Notes: generated by a model from the sequence alone, not told the origin. A stretch of DNA of 64,000 nt from Niallia circulans (GCF_007273535.1 NZ_RIBP01000001.1:1364001-1428000), one strand, 5' to 3'; counted from the stretch's first letter, positions 44,193 through 53,683 are shown. Program-made: numbers and translations.

Positions 44193-44224
44193 AAAGCACC
44201 TATCCAGTTAAGGGTAGGTGCTTT
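44193..44224 (-). terminator. Terminator of the MerR-CNNM-YugP gene cluster
   Basis: AAAGCACCTA pairs with TAGGTGCTTT. On the minus strand TTTTTTG follows. Confidence 0.82.
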
Positions 44225-44230
44225 CGCTTA

Positions 44231-44908
44231 TTAATCTTCGCTTCTTTGCATTCCTGTATATATAAGGATTAATCGAAGTAATTCAAGGACAGCAACAGCT
44301 GCTGCTGCTACATATGTTAACGCTGCTGCGTTTAGAACTTTTTTTGTTTCTCTTTCTTCGTCATTACGAATAATTCCGAGGCTGACTACTTCATCCATAG
44401 CTCTGCTGGAAGCATTAAACTCAACTGGCAATGTCACAAACTGAAATATTACCGCTGCTGCCATAAACACGATTCCCAGCAATACAAAGTTGCTTAAGCC
44501 AGCAAGCATTCCAATCAAAATCAAAATCCAAGAGAAGTTGCTACCGATGTTTGCAACTGGAACAAGTGCATGTCGGAAACGCAGGAAAGCATATTCCTGC
44601 TGATCCTGAATTGCGTGGCCTACCTCATGGGCAGCAATCGCTGCTGCTGCCACAGATTGGCCATGATAGTTGTCAGAAGAGAGACGAACTACCTTTGAGC
44701 GTGGATCATAGTGGTCTGATAATACTCCTCTTGTTTCTTCAATAGATACATCATATAAACCATTAGAATCTAGGATTCTTCTGGCAACTTCTCTGCCAGA
44801 CATATGTGAAGACGTCTTAACTTTTGAGTATTTTTTATATGCGCTTCTCACTCGAAGCTGAGCAAATATAGGGACAATCAAGATTATCAAAAAATAGATA
44901 AGAAACAT
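44231..44908 (-). CDS. YugP-type membrane zinc metallopeptidase, copy 2
   Basis: A 225-residue homologue of the gene at 924-1601, same length and about 80 percent identical. The zinc motif HEVGH is at residues 94-98 (AAAIAAHEVGHAIQDQQ), with an N-terminal helix and C-terminal hydrophobic segments. It is the last gene of a run of four on the same strand (MerR, CNNM, CNNM, YugP), with a 20-base gap to the preceding CNNM gene, so it is probably co-transcribed with Mg/Co-efflux-type proteins. Confidence 0.92.
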   Translation of the reverse strand: MFLIYFLIILIVPIFAQLRVRSAYKKYSKVKTSSHMSGREVARRILDSNGLYDVSIEETRGVLSDHYDPRSKVVRLSSDNYHGQSVAAAAIAAHEVGHAIQDQQEYAFLRFRHALVPVANIGSNFSWILILIGMLAGLSNFVLLGIVFMAAAVIFQFVTLPVEFNASSRAMDEVVSLGIIRNDEERETKKVLNAAALTYVAAAAVAVLELLRLILIYTGMQRSED

Positions 44909-44928
44909 ATTTCCCTCTCCCTTTCCTT

Positions 44929-45978
44929 TTATTTAGCCGGTACAGCATCCAGAAGGTCATCTCCAATTTCACCGACGATTTCTTCCAATATGTCTTCCAT
45001 CGAAACAATACCTGCTGTTTGACCGTTCTTATTTTTCACAATGGCTAAATGTGTGCTGCTTTGCTGCATTTTCAAAAGAGCGTCCTTAATAGGAGCTGTC
45101 TCCATAAAACTTGGGAGTTTATGGATGAACTTTTCCAACTTAAGCTCTCTTCCTGCAACAATATTTGTCAGCATTTCTTTTGTATTAATAAACCCGATAA
45201 ATACTCCGTTTTCGGTAACAGGATATCGCGTATATTCATGCTCATCCAAAATTGTAATTAATTCCGCAAATGGCATGCCTTTTTCTACAGAAACAATGCG
45301 CTCTTTCGGTATCATAATATCTTTTAAAATTCGCTCATCAAATGCAAAGATATTCTCCAAGTACTCCAGCTCTGTTCTGTTGATTTCGCCACTTTCATAG
45401 CTTTGTGTAACAATCAGCTTTAATTCTTCCTCAGAATGGACTGATTCATGACCAGCTGGTTTTACCCCAAACATTCGAAGAAGAGCACGGGAAGAGCCGT
45501 TTAAAGCAGCTATGAAAGGCTTAGTTACTTTACCAAACCAATATAATGGTGGCGCAAGCATAAGCGTCATCTTTTCAGCATATTGAATGGCCAATGTTTT
45601 AGGTGCTAGCTCTCCAAGCACAACATGGAGAAATGTAACGACTGATAAAGCGATCGCATAAGACAGCACTGTTGCTAAAGCTTCTGGAACATTAAACCTT
45701 TCAAATAGAGGATGAAGCATTTTCTCTACTGTAGGTTCGCCTAATGCACCAAGTACTAATGCAGTTATTGTAATTCCCAGCTGACAGGCAGACAGGTAAA
45801 AATCGAGATTTTGAGCAACTTTTTTTGCTATCAAAGCCTTCTTATTACCTTCTGCTATTAATTGATCGATCCGTGACATCCTTACCTTCAATATCGCAAA
45901 CTCAGCACCAACAAAAAATGCAGTCAATCCAATAAATACGGCTACTAAAAACAAATTTAATACTATAAATCCGTCCAA
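44929..45978 (-). CDS. CNNM/CBS-domain protein, short form without CorC domain
   Basis: A 349-residue protein. The DUF21 (CNNM) membrane domain covers residues about 1-200 (LTAFFVGAEFAILKVRMSRI, then ACQLGITITALVLGALGEPT). A CBS pair follows at about 215-340 (DIMIPKERIVSVEKGMPFAE, then EDILEEIVGEIGDD). It stops where its neighbour continues into the CorC_HlyC domain, so it is a natural or derived short form. CNNM proteins such as MpfA export or sense Mg2+. Confidence 0.9.
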   Translation of the reverse strand: MDGFIVLNLFLVAVFIGLTAFFVGAEFAILKVRMSRIDQLIAEGNKKALIAKKVAQNLDFYLSACQLGITITALVLGALGEPTVEKMLHPLFERFNVPEALATVLSYAIALSVVTFLHVVLGELAPKTLAIQYAEKMTLMLAPPLYWFGKVTKPFIAALNGSSRALLRMFGVKPAGHESVHSEEELKLIVTQSYESGEINRTELEYLENIFAFDERILKDIMIPKERIVSVEKGMPFAELITILDEHEYTRYPVTENGVFIGFINTKEMLTNIVAGRELKLEKFIHKLPSFMETAPIKDALLKMQQSSTHLAIVKNKNGQTAGIVSMEDILEEIVGEIGDDLLDAVPAK

Positions 45979-46022
45979 TTCATGCGCTCCTATTAATAAA
46001 GTTTTTCTTGCTAATTAATTGA

Positions 46023-47354
46023 TTAGTTAAGAACTTCAATAGCATCTTCACTTGATTCTAAACGTGTCAATGTAACTTGCTTAATCTGATAATTATCCAT
46101 TTCGGTGACTGTCCATACATACTTACCATATTCGACTTGATCATCCAGTTGAACATTATCAACTAACTGAAACTGCATCCAGCCTCCGATTGTATCAATC
46201 GTTTCCTTTTCATCAAAGCTGATGCCAAATTGCTCTTCCAAGTCTTCCAGTAATACTCGGCCATTTACTATATAACGATATTCTCCGATGCTTTGAATAT
46301 CTTCCACTTCATCTGCATCAAATTCGTCCCTAATCTCGCCAACTAGTTCCTCCAGAATATCTTCCATTGTCAAGATTCCAGATGTACCTCCATACTCATC
46401 AATGACTAATACCATATGAATTCTTTCTTTTTGCATTTTATACAAAATATCCTGAATTCGAGTAACTTCTAATACAATTGGTAAGTCACGGATAAATTCC
46501 TTGAGCTGACGGTTCCTACCTGTTGCCATATTGGATAACATTTTTTTGATGTTGACCATTCCGACGATATTGTCTTTATCACCATCTATTGTTACTGGGT
46601 AACGTGTATAATTAAACTCATCCAATACTTTAATGATTTCTTCTCTTTTCATCTCTTGATCCAATGTAATTAAAGATGTCCTTGGCACCATAATATCTTT
46701 TGCAACACGCTCATCAAAGGCGAAGACATTTTCCATATATTCAAGCTCTGTCTCATTTAATTCTCCACCCTGATAGCTTTGTGCCATGACTATCTTCAAC
46801 TCTTCTTCTGAGTAGGCATGCTCGTGTCCTGCAGGTTTAACACCAAAGATTCGCAGAATTCTTCCAGACGCACCGTTTAACGCCCAAATGAATGGGTACA
46901 TGATTTTACCAAACCAATACAATGGTCCTGATAACATCAATGTTAGCTTTTCTGGAAACTCAATTGCTAAAGTTTTAGGCGCCATTTCACCGACGACAAC
47001 ATGCAAGAAAGTAACTAGGATAAATGCAATCGCATAGGAAGCGATTGAAGATACAGACCCAGGCACATTCAACAAATCAAACACCGGGTATAGAATCCGT
47101 TCTATTGCAGGTTTTCCTAGTGCACCAAGTCCTAATGCTGTCACCGTAATACCTAGCTGACAGGCTGAGAGGTAATAATCGAGATTACCGGCCACTTTTT
47201 TTGCCATTACTGCTTTTTTGTTCCCTTCTGCAATCAGCTGATCGATTCGCGACATTCTAATTTTAACGACCGCAAACTCAGAGCCGACGAAAAATGCCGT
47301 AAGCACGATCAAGATTACAAGTATGAACAGATTTGTAAGAGTAATTATGTCCAA
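46023..47354 (-). CDS. CNNM/CorC family Mg2+ efflux-type protein, full length
   Basis: A 443-residue protein of the MpfA/YhdP (formerly hemolysin C-like) family. DUF21 membrane domain (residues about 1-200), CBS pair (about 215-335, KDIMVPRTSLITL, LEELVGEIRDEFDADEVEDI), then the CorC_HlyC domain (about 355-435, YRYIVNGRVLLEDLEEQFGI). It exports Mg2+ in the best-studied homologue. A paralogue without the last domain follows after 44 bases, and a MerR gene precedes it. Confidence 0.92.
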   Translation of the reverse strand: MDIITLTNLFILVILIVLTAFFVGSEFAVVKIRMSRIDQLIAEGNKKAVMAKKVAGNLDYYLSACQLGITVTALGLGALGKPAIERILYPVFDLLNVPGSVSSIASYAIAFILVTFLHVVVGEMAPKTLAIEFPEKLTLMLSGPLYWFGKIMYPFIWALNGASGRILRIFGVKPAGHEHAYSEEELKIVMAQSYQGGELNETELEYMENVFAFDERVAKDIMVPRTSLITLDQEMKREEIIKVLDEFNYTRYPVTIDGDKDNIVGMVNIKKMLSNMATGRNRQLKEFIRDLPIVLEVTRIQDILYKMQKERIHMVLVIDEYGGTSGILTMEDILEELVGEIRDEFDADEVEDIQSIGEYRYIVNGRVLLEDLEEQFGISFDEKETIDTIGGWMQFQLVDNVQLDDQVEYGKYVWTVTEMDNYQIKQVTLTRLESSEDAIEVLN

Positions 47355-47397
47355 TCAGTTCCCTCAAATTGAGGGATTCACCTCCGTAAAAAAATAG

Positions 47398-47784
47398 TTA
47401 TAACAATGCTAACAGCGTCATAATTGCTGTCATTTTCGGTTCAATACGTTTATATACCTTCAGTTTCTCTTCTGGCGGTACATTTTTTAGTTTTTCTTCA
47501 AGAATAGACAGCTTTTTTTGTAAACAGTTTATTTCATCCTGTACATCGCAAATAATCGGTTCGATGTCACCTGAAAATTCTGAGTGGAGTACTTCCTTAA
47601 TTTCCTCCATGGACATTCTTTGCTGTTTTAGAATTTTAATTCTTTCCAGTGTTTCAAGTACGTCCTCTGGATATAAGCGGTAATTAGAGGAAGACCGCTG
47701 TACCTCCAGCAACCCAATTTGAGTATAATAATCAATTGTCCTCGATGATAAACCGCTTAATTCCGCCACTTTTCCGATACGCAA
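47398..47784 (-). CDS. MerR-family regulator
   Basis: A 128-residue MerR regulator. Helix-turn-helix IGKVAELSGLSSRTIDYYTQ, wing NYRLYPEDVL, and dimerisation coiled coil to residue about 110. No metal-binding cysteines of the CueR/ZntR type are present except a lone C in the helix (EPIICDVQDEINCL). It starts from TTG at 47784 with GGGGAGG. It leads the CNNM operon (43-base gap), so it presumably controls it. ACTGTACAGT at 47857-47866 is a candidate dyad. Confidence 0.85.
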   Translation of the reverse strand: MRIGKVAELSGLSSRTIDYYTQIGLLEVQRSSSNYRLYPEDVLETLERIKILKQQRMSMEEIKEVLHSEFSGDIEPIICDVQDEINCLQKKLSILEEKLKNVPPEEKLKVYKRIEPKMTAIMTLLALL

Positions 47785-47985
47785 TAACGCCTCCCCAAAT
47801 TACTCACCCTTTCTATACGTTATTATTTATATATAATGATAACATGCTTTATAAAAACTGTACAGTATAACGTTACGGTTTTCGTTTTCAATAATTATTG
47901 CTTTTTATTTTTACCAGCTTATGCTGTAATCATTTACTTTTCTGCCATTTTTATATGTATGTAAAAATTGGTGTATTAAAACTAA

Positions 47986-48010
47986 AAAACCGAACTATTA
48001 GTTCGGTTTT
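47986..48010 (-). terminator. Terminator of the XRE regulator gene
   Basis: ACCGAAC pairs with GTTCGGT inside a longer A/T stem. On the minus strand TTTTTTAG follows. It is 119 bases after the XRE stop. Confidence 0.6.
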
Positions 48011-48128
48011 CCCAATGGTTCATATACTTTTGTCACAGCCTCTATCTTAGGCTGAAAATACTTATTTCCAGTCTTTATGTGAAAATGGAGTGCAAGCTCC
48101 TTAACAATAACTTTTATATATTTTTCGG

Positions 48129-48578
48129 TTAATCTATATATTTATTTTTCAGCTGATCTGCTCCAATTCCACCAACAAGCATTAACACTAAAGGTAGGAA
48201 TGAAGTTCCTGTTGGCAACCCTTCTAAACTTATATTTGTCCAATCAAAATAATTGAACAGCATAATAACAATTTTTCCAACCATTAACAGAACACCAATT
48301 GTAAAGATGCTCTCAAAGAACACCTTCCACTTTGGATATGCGAGCTTCTTACTATCTTTAATCACTTTGTCCTTCAATTCTTCATCACTCCTTAGCATTT
48401 CATCGATTGTAACGCCAAATAAATCACTTAAATGAATGATTATTTCAATACTGGGATAGTTCTTGCCAGTTTCCCATTTTGAAACAGACTGACGGCTAAC
48501 ATGAATCTTCTCAGAGAGTTCAAGCTGAGACCATCCCTTTTTTTCACGTTCTTGTTTCAAACGCTCACCAAAAATCAT
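48129..48578 (-). CDS. XRE-family regulator with C-terminal membrane helices
   Basis: A 149-residue protein. The N-terminal XRE helix-turn-helix spans residues about 7-60 (LKQEREKKGWSQLELSEKIH, then VSRQSVSKWETGKNYPS). A charged linker follows, then two hydrophobic helices (about residues 88-112 and 126-142). This is a common Bacillus type of membrane-tethered regulator, function unknown. Monocistronic. Confidence 0.85.
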   Translation of the reverse strand: MIFGERLKQEREKKGWSQLELSEKIHVSRQSVSKWETGKNYPSIEIIIHLSDLFGVTIDEMLRSDEELKDKVIKDSKKLAYPKWKVFFESIFTIGVLLMVGKIVIMLFNYFDWTNISLEGLPTGTSFLPLVLMLVGGIGADQLKNKYID

Positions 48579-48653
48579 CTTCTCGTTCGCCTGCCTTTAC
48601 ATTTTTTATATTAGTAAAATTAGTAACAAAGTAAAGATAGTTCTGTGCGCATC

Positions 48654-48678
48654 AAGGTGCAACCTATGGTTGCACCTT
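48654..48678. terminator. Hairpin near the XRE gene start
   Basis: AAGGTGCAACC pairs with GGTTGCACCTT around a TAT loop. A T-rich stretch follows on the plus strand only, so it would stop transcription coming from the XRE side of the plus strand. Confidence 0.45.
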
Positions 48679-48748
48679 GATTTTCCTTTGTTTTTTATAA
48701 GTGAATACAGGAAACTAAAGAAAAACCATTTATAAGATATACGGAAAA

Positions 48749-48783
48749 AAAGTTAATGCATAACAGGTCTACGCATTAACTTT
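48749..48783 (-). terminator. Terminator of the beta-helix protein gene
   Basis: AAAGTTAATGC pairs with GCATTAACTTT. On the minus strand a T run follows, 9 bases after the stop codon. Confidence 0.78.
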
Positions 48784-48791
48784 AATAGGAT

Positions 48792-50219
48792 TTATTCAAT
48801 AATTTCCTTCACAGGAGAGTCAGCGTTCAGCGTAAAATCACCACTGTCTGCATCAACAAAATCAGGATCCATATACATGGAATTACTGTCACTATTTGTT
48901 GCATCTTGGAAGTCAGTAATGCTTGTATATTCTTCGTTTTTCCAAACCCAAAGCGGCTCCTTCTCCTCTTCCTTATCATAGATATTGCTTGCGAGAGAAT
49001 TTTTTGTATTAGCAGTGAAATAATTAACAATGAATATTCCGTTATCACTTGAGGAAAGGATATTTTTTTCGATTTTATTGCCGCTCGTATCATGCTGCAG
49101 CATTAATTGTCCGCCGTCCAAACCTTTGATATCATTTTTGTACAATATATTTTTAGAAATAGTCGAGTCCTTTGTGCCTCCTCGGTCCGTATCATAACCG
49201 CCAATTGAAATCCCCGTATAATTATTTTCATATACAGTATTATTGGTAATATCAATATTAATGGCATATTTCTTAAGATGTTCAGACGTTGCTTCAATCC
49301 CAAGGTCATTATTGTAGATAGTATTTTGGTCTACCGTAATATCCCTGCCACCATCAATATAAATTCCCCCAGCACTGTAGTCTTCTCCGTAAGCAGGGTT
49401 TCCATATGATGTATTATTGGACACAATATTGTGACTGACCGTTCCATTTCGAACATAATCATTCTCTTCACTTGTGCCCTCATAGCCAATCATATCAATT
49501 CCAATATTATCATTGTTGCGGACAGTATTATGCGAAATAACAAATCCATCAATGTTTCCGTTTAAAACAAGCGCTTCACTCGCACCAAGCTTTAAATTTT
49601 CTACAAGGTTATTTTCTATTGTTATGTCTTTCATAGCTTTGGTCGCATAAAAGGCAATCCCATGACCGTTTCCATCATCATGTAATGTTTTTATATTTCG
49701 GACCGTATTATCCTTAATCGTAATATGACTGCTGTTTCCTGCAACATATATTCCGATGACCGTTTCATCTGCAAGCCTTGTAGATAAGTCAGAAAACGTT
49801 AGCCCTTTTAGAGTAATATAGCTTTTATCGATAATAGATGCGAGAGCAGTGTCCTCCTCTACATCCTCCATATTTTCACCACTGATAATGACTTTTTCTC
49901 CCTTATACGCTTCAAAAGTAATTGGGTCTGTTTTCGTTCCACTATGGTTCACATCTAACGCCTCATAATAGGTTCCTGCACGTATATATACAGTAGTGCC
50001 AGGAGTAGCTTCTAAACTCGCCTTTTCCAATGTCTTGAATGGTTCCTCAATGGTCCCCGCATTTTCGTCTTCCCCATCTTCTGCTACATAAAGTGTCTGT
50101 TTAGCTGCTGCTACCTTTGTTTCTTGTTCTTCTGTGTCTGTGTCATCCTGTTGTAAATAAACGAACAGACAGACAGCAGCGATAATAGTTGCCAATAGTA
50201 ATAATATTTTTTTCATCAT
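48792..50219 (-). CDS. Secreted or anchored right-handed parallel beta-helix protein
   Basis: A 475-residue extracytoplasmic protein. An N-terminal hydrophobic signal/anchor (residues about 4-21, ILLLLATIIAAVCLFVYLQ) and an acidic linker are followed by DUF1565/pectate-lyase-like beta-helix repeats (PGTTVYIRAGTYYE, then repeated N-x-V-x-x-N units such as NNTVYENNYTGISIGG). Such folds bind or cleave polysaccharides. No catalytic residues are evident, so its activity is unknown. Monocistronic. Confidence 0.85.
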   Translation of the reverse strand: MMKKILLLLATIIAAVCLFVYLQQDDTDTEEQETKVAAAKQTLYVAEDGEDENAGTIEEPFKTLEKASLEATPGTTVYIRAGTYYEALDVNHSGTKTDPITFEAYKGEKVIISGENMEDVEEDTALASIIDKSYITLKGLTFSDLSTRLADETVIGIYVAGNSSHITIKDNTVRNIKTLHDDGNGHGIAFYATKAMKDITIENNLVENLKLGASEALVLNGNIDGFVISHNTVRNNDNIGIDMIGYEGTSEENDYVRNGTVSHNIVSNNTSYGNPAYGEDYSAGGIYIDGGRDITVDQNTIYNNDLGIEATSEHLKKYAINIDITNNTVYENNYTGISIGGYDTDRGGTKDSTISKNILYKNDIKGLDGGQLMLQHDTSGNKIEKNILSSSDNGIFIVNYFTANTKNSLASNIYDKEEEKEPLWVWKNEEYTSITDFQDATNSDSNSMYMDPDFVDADSGDFTLNADSPVKEIIE

Positions 50220-50581
50220 AACGTCCTTTTCCTTTAATATGCTTCGCTTTTTATCTTGAAGGAAGATCCGTCGTTTGGCAAGGAAGGTTATTGTAACTCT
50301 TCGTTAATTACACCACATAAGCATTAACAATAGATCACACAATGCCAATCTCTATAGACATGTTATATGTTCTGTAGCCCAGCCTGTAATAATGAATTAA
50401 ATCAGTAATAAAATGACATCTCCCAGCATAAAAATATTTTTGTTCTATGTACGATATTTGTTTAGCTAGCCATTTTTCAATATATACGAAAACATGTGTT
50501 GTTCTGGGTAACTATAAAGGGGTTTTCATCATATAAGTAGGATGTTTTTCCATTAGTTATTAAGAAATGGAGGTAGTAATA
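50220..50581. other. Gene-free stretch
   Basis: The promoter region of the beta-helix gene on the left and of the 160-residue hypothetical gene on the right. No hairpin, repeat or frame with a ribosome site is seen between them. Confidence 0.4.
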
Positions 50582-51064
50582 ATGATCAAATTTTATTCCC
50601 ATCAAGGCATTGTCAGAAGTATAGGTGATTATCATACCGGAGAAAATGATGGCTGTTATAAAATCTTTGCTATCGAGGACAGTTCAGGCGGGATTGTCAA
50701 TTTTATCGTAAGCCCCTCCACCTTTTTTGTCGACCATATGATTGTGCAGCCTGGCGATCGTATAACTGGATTTTATGATGGTAATGCCCCTGTTCCACTT
50801 ATTTATCCCCCCCAGTACCAAGCACTGGCAATTGCGAAGGAGGTTCCTTATCAAAATGTTAAAGCAGACTATTTTAATAGTAATTTAGTAAGCAGTGATG
50901 GAAGTCTGAAGCTGAATTTATCACCAAGCACCCCAGTACTTTTAAAGAATGGTCAACCCTTTTCCAAGCTGCCGATAAACCGAAATCTTATCGTTCTTTA
51001 TGGTCCAACTACAAAAAGTATTCCAGCACAAACTACCCCTTATAAAATTATTGTTTGGTGCTAA
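50582..51064 (+). CDS. Hypothetical protein (160 aa)
   Basis: A 160-residue soluble protein starting MIKFYSHQGIVRSIGDYHTG. The ATG at 50582 is favoured over 50567 because GGAGG precedes it by eight bases. Beta-rich and Tyr/Pro-rich (DRITGFYDGNAPVPLIYPPQ), no signal peptide, ends in Cys. It looks like a small beta-barrel protein seen in several Bacillus, without assigned function. Monocistronic. Confidence 0.65.
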   Translation: MIKFYSHQGIVRSIGDYHTGENDGCYKIFAIEDSSGGIVNFIVSPSTFFVDHMIVQPGDRITGFYDGNAPVPLIYPPQYQALAIAKEVPYQNVKADYFNSNLVSSDGSLKLNLSPSTPVLLKNGQPFSKLPINRNLIVLYGPTTKSIPAQTTPYKIIVWC

Positions 51065-51407
51065 TCACTATAATTCCAATTTAATTGTTTGATAGTCATA
51101 CTTATAACCTTCTTTATAGGAATATCATTTGCGTTTTTTAAGCGCTTACATTATTATTTTAATGTAGTGTAAAGTTAACATTTTTGTTCTTATTTTTAGC
51201 TTTTATTCTCATAGCTAGAAAGACTCTTTGTTTATTTTCAGCAAAATGGATAGTTTTGAAGGGAGCTGATTTACGAACTGGTTTGATAAGCAGCTTTTTT
51301 ATTTTAAGCCTTATTGCTGGAACAATCACACTCTATTGATTACTTCTGCTATTGCCTGTTTCATATGTTTGGCTTATAACACTTAATACTTAATGGGAGT
51401 GGATTTG
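51065..51407 (+). promoter_or_regulatory. Malic enzyme upstream region with candidate cre site
   Basis: TTTAAGCGCTTACA at 51137-51150 is a good CcpA cre match. It lies about 260 bases upstream of the malic enzyme start. Between them a roughly 50-codon frame without ribosome site (…FSAKWIVLKGADLRTGLISS…) might be a gene remnant. No other element is seen. Confidence 0.45.
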
Positions 51408-52829
51408 ATGTCAATACCGAGCGGAGCTAGCATGAATATTATTATTCGCATACAGTTGGAGACTAGTATTATTTCTTTAGGGGAAATCGTAAATGTAATC
51501 GGAGATGAAGCTGGAGATATTATCGGGCTTGACGTCATATCATCAAGCAAAACCAGTACTGTTCGAGATATAACCGTCCGGGTTCACAATAACAATCACG
51601 GCCAACAGGTAGTGAGTGCCATTTCCAATTTAGCCGGAGTTAATATTGTCAATGTATCTGACAGTACTTTTCTTCTTCACTTAGGCGGCAAGATTGAAAT
51701 GAAGCCAAAGGTTCGGATTAAAAACCGTGATGACCTGTCAAGGGTTTATACACCTGGAGTCGCTGCCATCAGTGAAGCGATACATGCCGATCCAAGCAAG
51801 GTTTATTCTCTCACCATGAAAAGCAATACGGTGGCGATTGTCACAGATGGAACAGCAGTGCTTGGACTTGGTGATATCGGTCCAGAAGCGGCCATGCCCG
51901 TTATGGAAGGGAAAGCGATGCTGTTTAAGCAGTTGGCAAATGTCGATGCATTTCCGATTTGCCTTGATACAAAAGACACAGAGGAAATCATTCGCATTGT
52001 CAAATCGATTTCCCCTACATTTGGAGGAATAAATCTTGAAGACATTGCCTCTCCCCGCTGCTTTGAAATAGAACAACGACTGAAGCAAGAATTGAATATC
52101 CCTGTATTCCATGATGACCAGCACGGAACGGCTGTTGCCATTTATGCCGGTTTGCTTAATGCTTTGAAAATCGTCCAAAAAAACGTCAAAGATATTAAAG
52201 TAGTCATTAATGGAATTGGAGCAGCAGGAATTGCCTGCACCAAAATCCTTTTAGCTGCAGGTGTCCAAAATGTCATCGGTGTTGATCGCAATGGTGCCAT
52301 TTATCGCGGCGGAGAATACAGCAACCCCCATTGGCAGGCATATGCAGAAATGACAAATCCAGCAAACCTCCAAGGCAGCCTTTCAGACGTAATAGGTGAA
52401 GCCGATGTATTTATCGGTGTTTCTGCCCCGGGTACTTTGAAGGTGGAGGATGTTCAGAAAATGGCGGCAGACGCCATTGTATTTGCCATGGCAAATCCAG
52501 TTCCTGAAATTGATCCTGATTTGGCATCCCCTCATGTACGAGTAATGGCAACAGGACGCTCCGATTTTCCTAACCAAATCAATAATGTGCTCTGCTTTCC
52601 AGGCATTTTCCGCGGTGCATTAGATTGCCGGGCAAGTGAAATAAATGAAGCCATGAAATTAGCTGCTGCAGAAGCAATTGCTTCGACCGTCTCTGACGAG
52701 GAATTAAGCGAATCCTATATTATCCCGTCTGTATTCAACAATAAAGTAGTAGATAAAATTCGCGATGCAGTCGTCAAGGCAGCTGTTGAAACAGGTGTGG
52801 CAAAGAAAATACCGAACTCAAATAAATAA
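51408..52829 (+). CDS. NAD(P)-dependent malic enzyme with N-terminal ACT domain
   Basis: A 473-residue malic enzyme (oxidative decarboxylation of malate to pyruvate). Residues about 5-80 form an ACT-type regulatory domain (NIIIRIQLETSIISLGEIV). The catalytic core has RVYTPGVAAI, Lys in TMKSNTVAIVTDGTAVLG, FGGINLEDIASPRCFEIE, FHDDQHGTA and the nucleotide fold GIGAAGIACTKIL. It resembles YtsJ/MaeB-like short forms. ATG at 51408 follows GGGAGTGG. A cre-like site upstream suggests carbon control. Confidence 0.92.
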   Translation: MSIPSGASMNIIIRIQLETSIISLGEIVNVIGDEAGDIIGLDVISSSKTSTVRDITVRVHNNNHGQQVVSAISNLAGVNIVNVSDSTFLLHLGGKIEMKPKVRIKNRDDLSRVYTPGVAAISEAIHADPSKVYSLTMKSNTVAIVTDGTAVLGLGDIGPEAAMPVMEGKAMLFKQLANVDAFPICLDTKDTEEIIRIVKSISPTFGGINLEDIASPRCFEIEQRLKQELNIPVFHDDQHGTAVAIYAGLLNALKIVQKNVKDIKVVINGIGAAGIACTKILLAAGVQNVIGVDRNGAIYRGGEYSNPHWQAYAEMTNPANLQGSLSDVIGEADVFIGVSAPGTLKVEDVQKMAADAIVFAMANPVPEIDPDLASPHVRVMATGRSDFPNQINNVLCFPGIFRGALDCRASEINEAMKLAAAEAIASTVSDEELSESYIIPSVFNNKVVDKIRDAVVKAAVETGVAKKIPNSNK

Positions 52830-52843
52830 ACTGTAATAATTTC

Positions 52844-52870
52844 AGGCTGTCAGGACCTACTTGACAGCCT
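52844..52870 (+). terminator. Terminator of the malic enzyme gene
   Basis: AGGCTGTCA pairs with TGACAGCCT, followed by TTTTAT. Confidence 0.82.
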
Positions 52871-52946
52871 TTTATATTTAAATATTAATCTAGTATAAAT
52901 ACTCTCCCATTTGGTTATCCTGCTTTTATAAGGGAGAGTTGAGACG

Positions 52947-53675
52947 ATGAAAAAAACAATATTAATGGTTATATGCTTTTTACTATTAGTTACTATAACA
53001 ACAAAAGAAACAAAGGCTTTTTATCAGGATAATGAATTAAGTCAAATAACAAAAATCGCTGTTCAAAACAATATACAAGTAAACACTTGGTCTATGTATA
53101 TCAAAGAGCCAATTAAACAATTTACTAAAATGAGCGACCTTGATAAAGCTGTAGCAGTTTATATGAAAACGGAAAAGGAGTATACATGGTCCAAAAAACA
53201 AGCAGAGAAGGATTATTTTAAAATTGAGGGACAAAAGAAGTCATCGAAATTAGGATTGAAAGAAGAAAAGGCTTTAATTACTATTTACTCTCAAAATGGC
53301 AAATACAATTTAAGCATTACATATGATATAAAAGGTAAGTGGAATGAACGTAAATGGCCCGCAATTTATAACTTATATAAGCAAAAAATAGAGGATTATT
53401 CCGTCTTTTACACTATTCAAGGAACTGCCAATATAAATCAATCCTTATATTCAGAAGCATCCAAAGTTTTGGCTAGCTTTTCAGGAGAAGAAGTTCAAAG
53501 CCTCAAGGAGGAAAACTTTGTATCCTTGTCTGCCTATACGAAAAGATGGGAAAATAAACTATCTATTGGTGACAATGAATATATGAATCTACATATTGCA
53601 TACAGAGCGACTAGTGACTCAACAGATCAAGTAGATGTTACGATTGGAACGCCTATCATTACTTCAGAATATTAG
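52947..53675 (+). CDS. YwmB-like secreted protein (TATA-box-binding-like fold)
   Basis: A 242-residue exported protein. The signal sequence ends near residue 24 (ICFLLLVTITTKETKA). The remainder is the DUF1779/YwmB fold, a duplicated TBP-like domain (QNNIQVNTWSMYIKEPI, then FSGEEVQSLKEENFVSLSAY). The function is unknown in the family; homologues lie near cell-wall genes. Monocistronic with its own terminator. Confidence 0.82.
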   Translation: MKKTILMVICFLLLVTITTKETKAFYQDNELSQITKIAVQNNIQVNTWSMYIKEPIKQFTKMSDLDKAVAVYMKTEKEYTWSKKQAEKDYFKIEGQKKSSKLGLKEEKALITIYSQNGKYNLSITYDIKGKWNERKWPAIYNLYKQKIEDYSVFYTIQGTANINQSLYSEASKVLASFSGEEVQSLKEENFVSLSAYTKRWENKLSIGDNEYMNLHIAYRATSDSTDQVDVTIGTPIITSEY

Positions 53676-53683
53676 GATAAGTT

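Noticed and set aside
51180..51340. A membrane-like frame of about 50 codons before the malic enzyme.
   Set aside because: No ribosome site or initiator; too short and unrecognised to call more than a possible remnant.
51738..52178. A long antisense frame inside the malic enzyme gene.
   Set aside because: Shadow of a well-conserved enzyme; no ribosome site, and the enzyme motifs lie on the plus strand.
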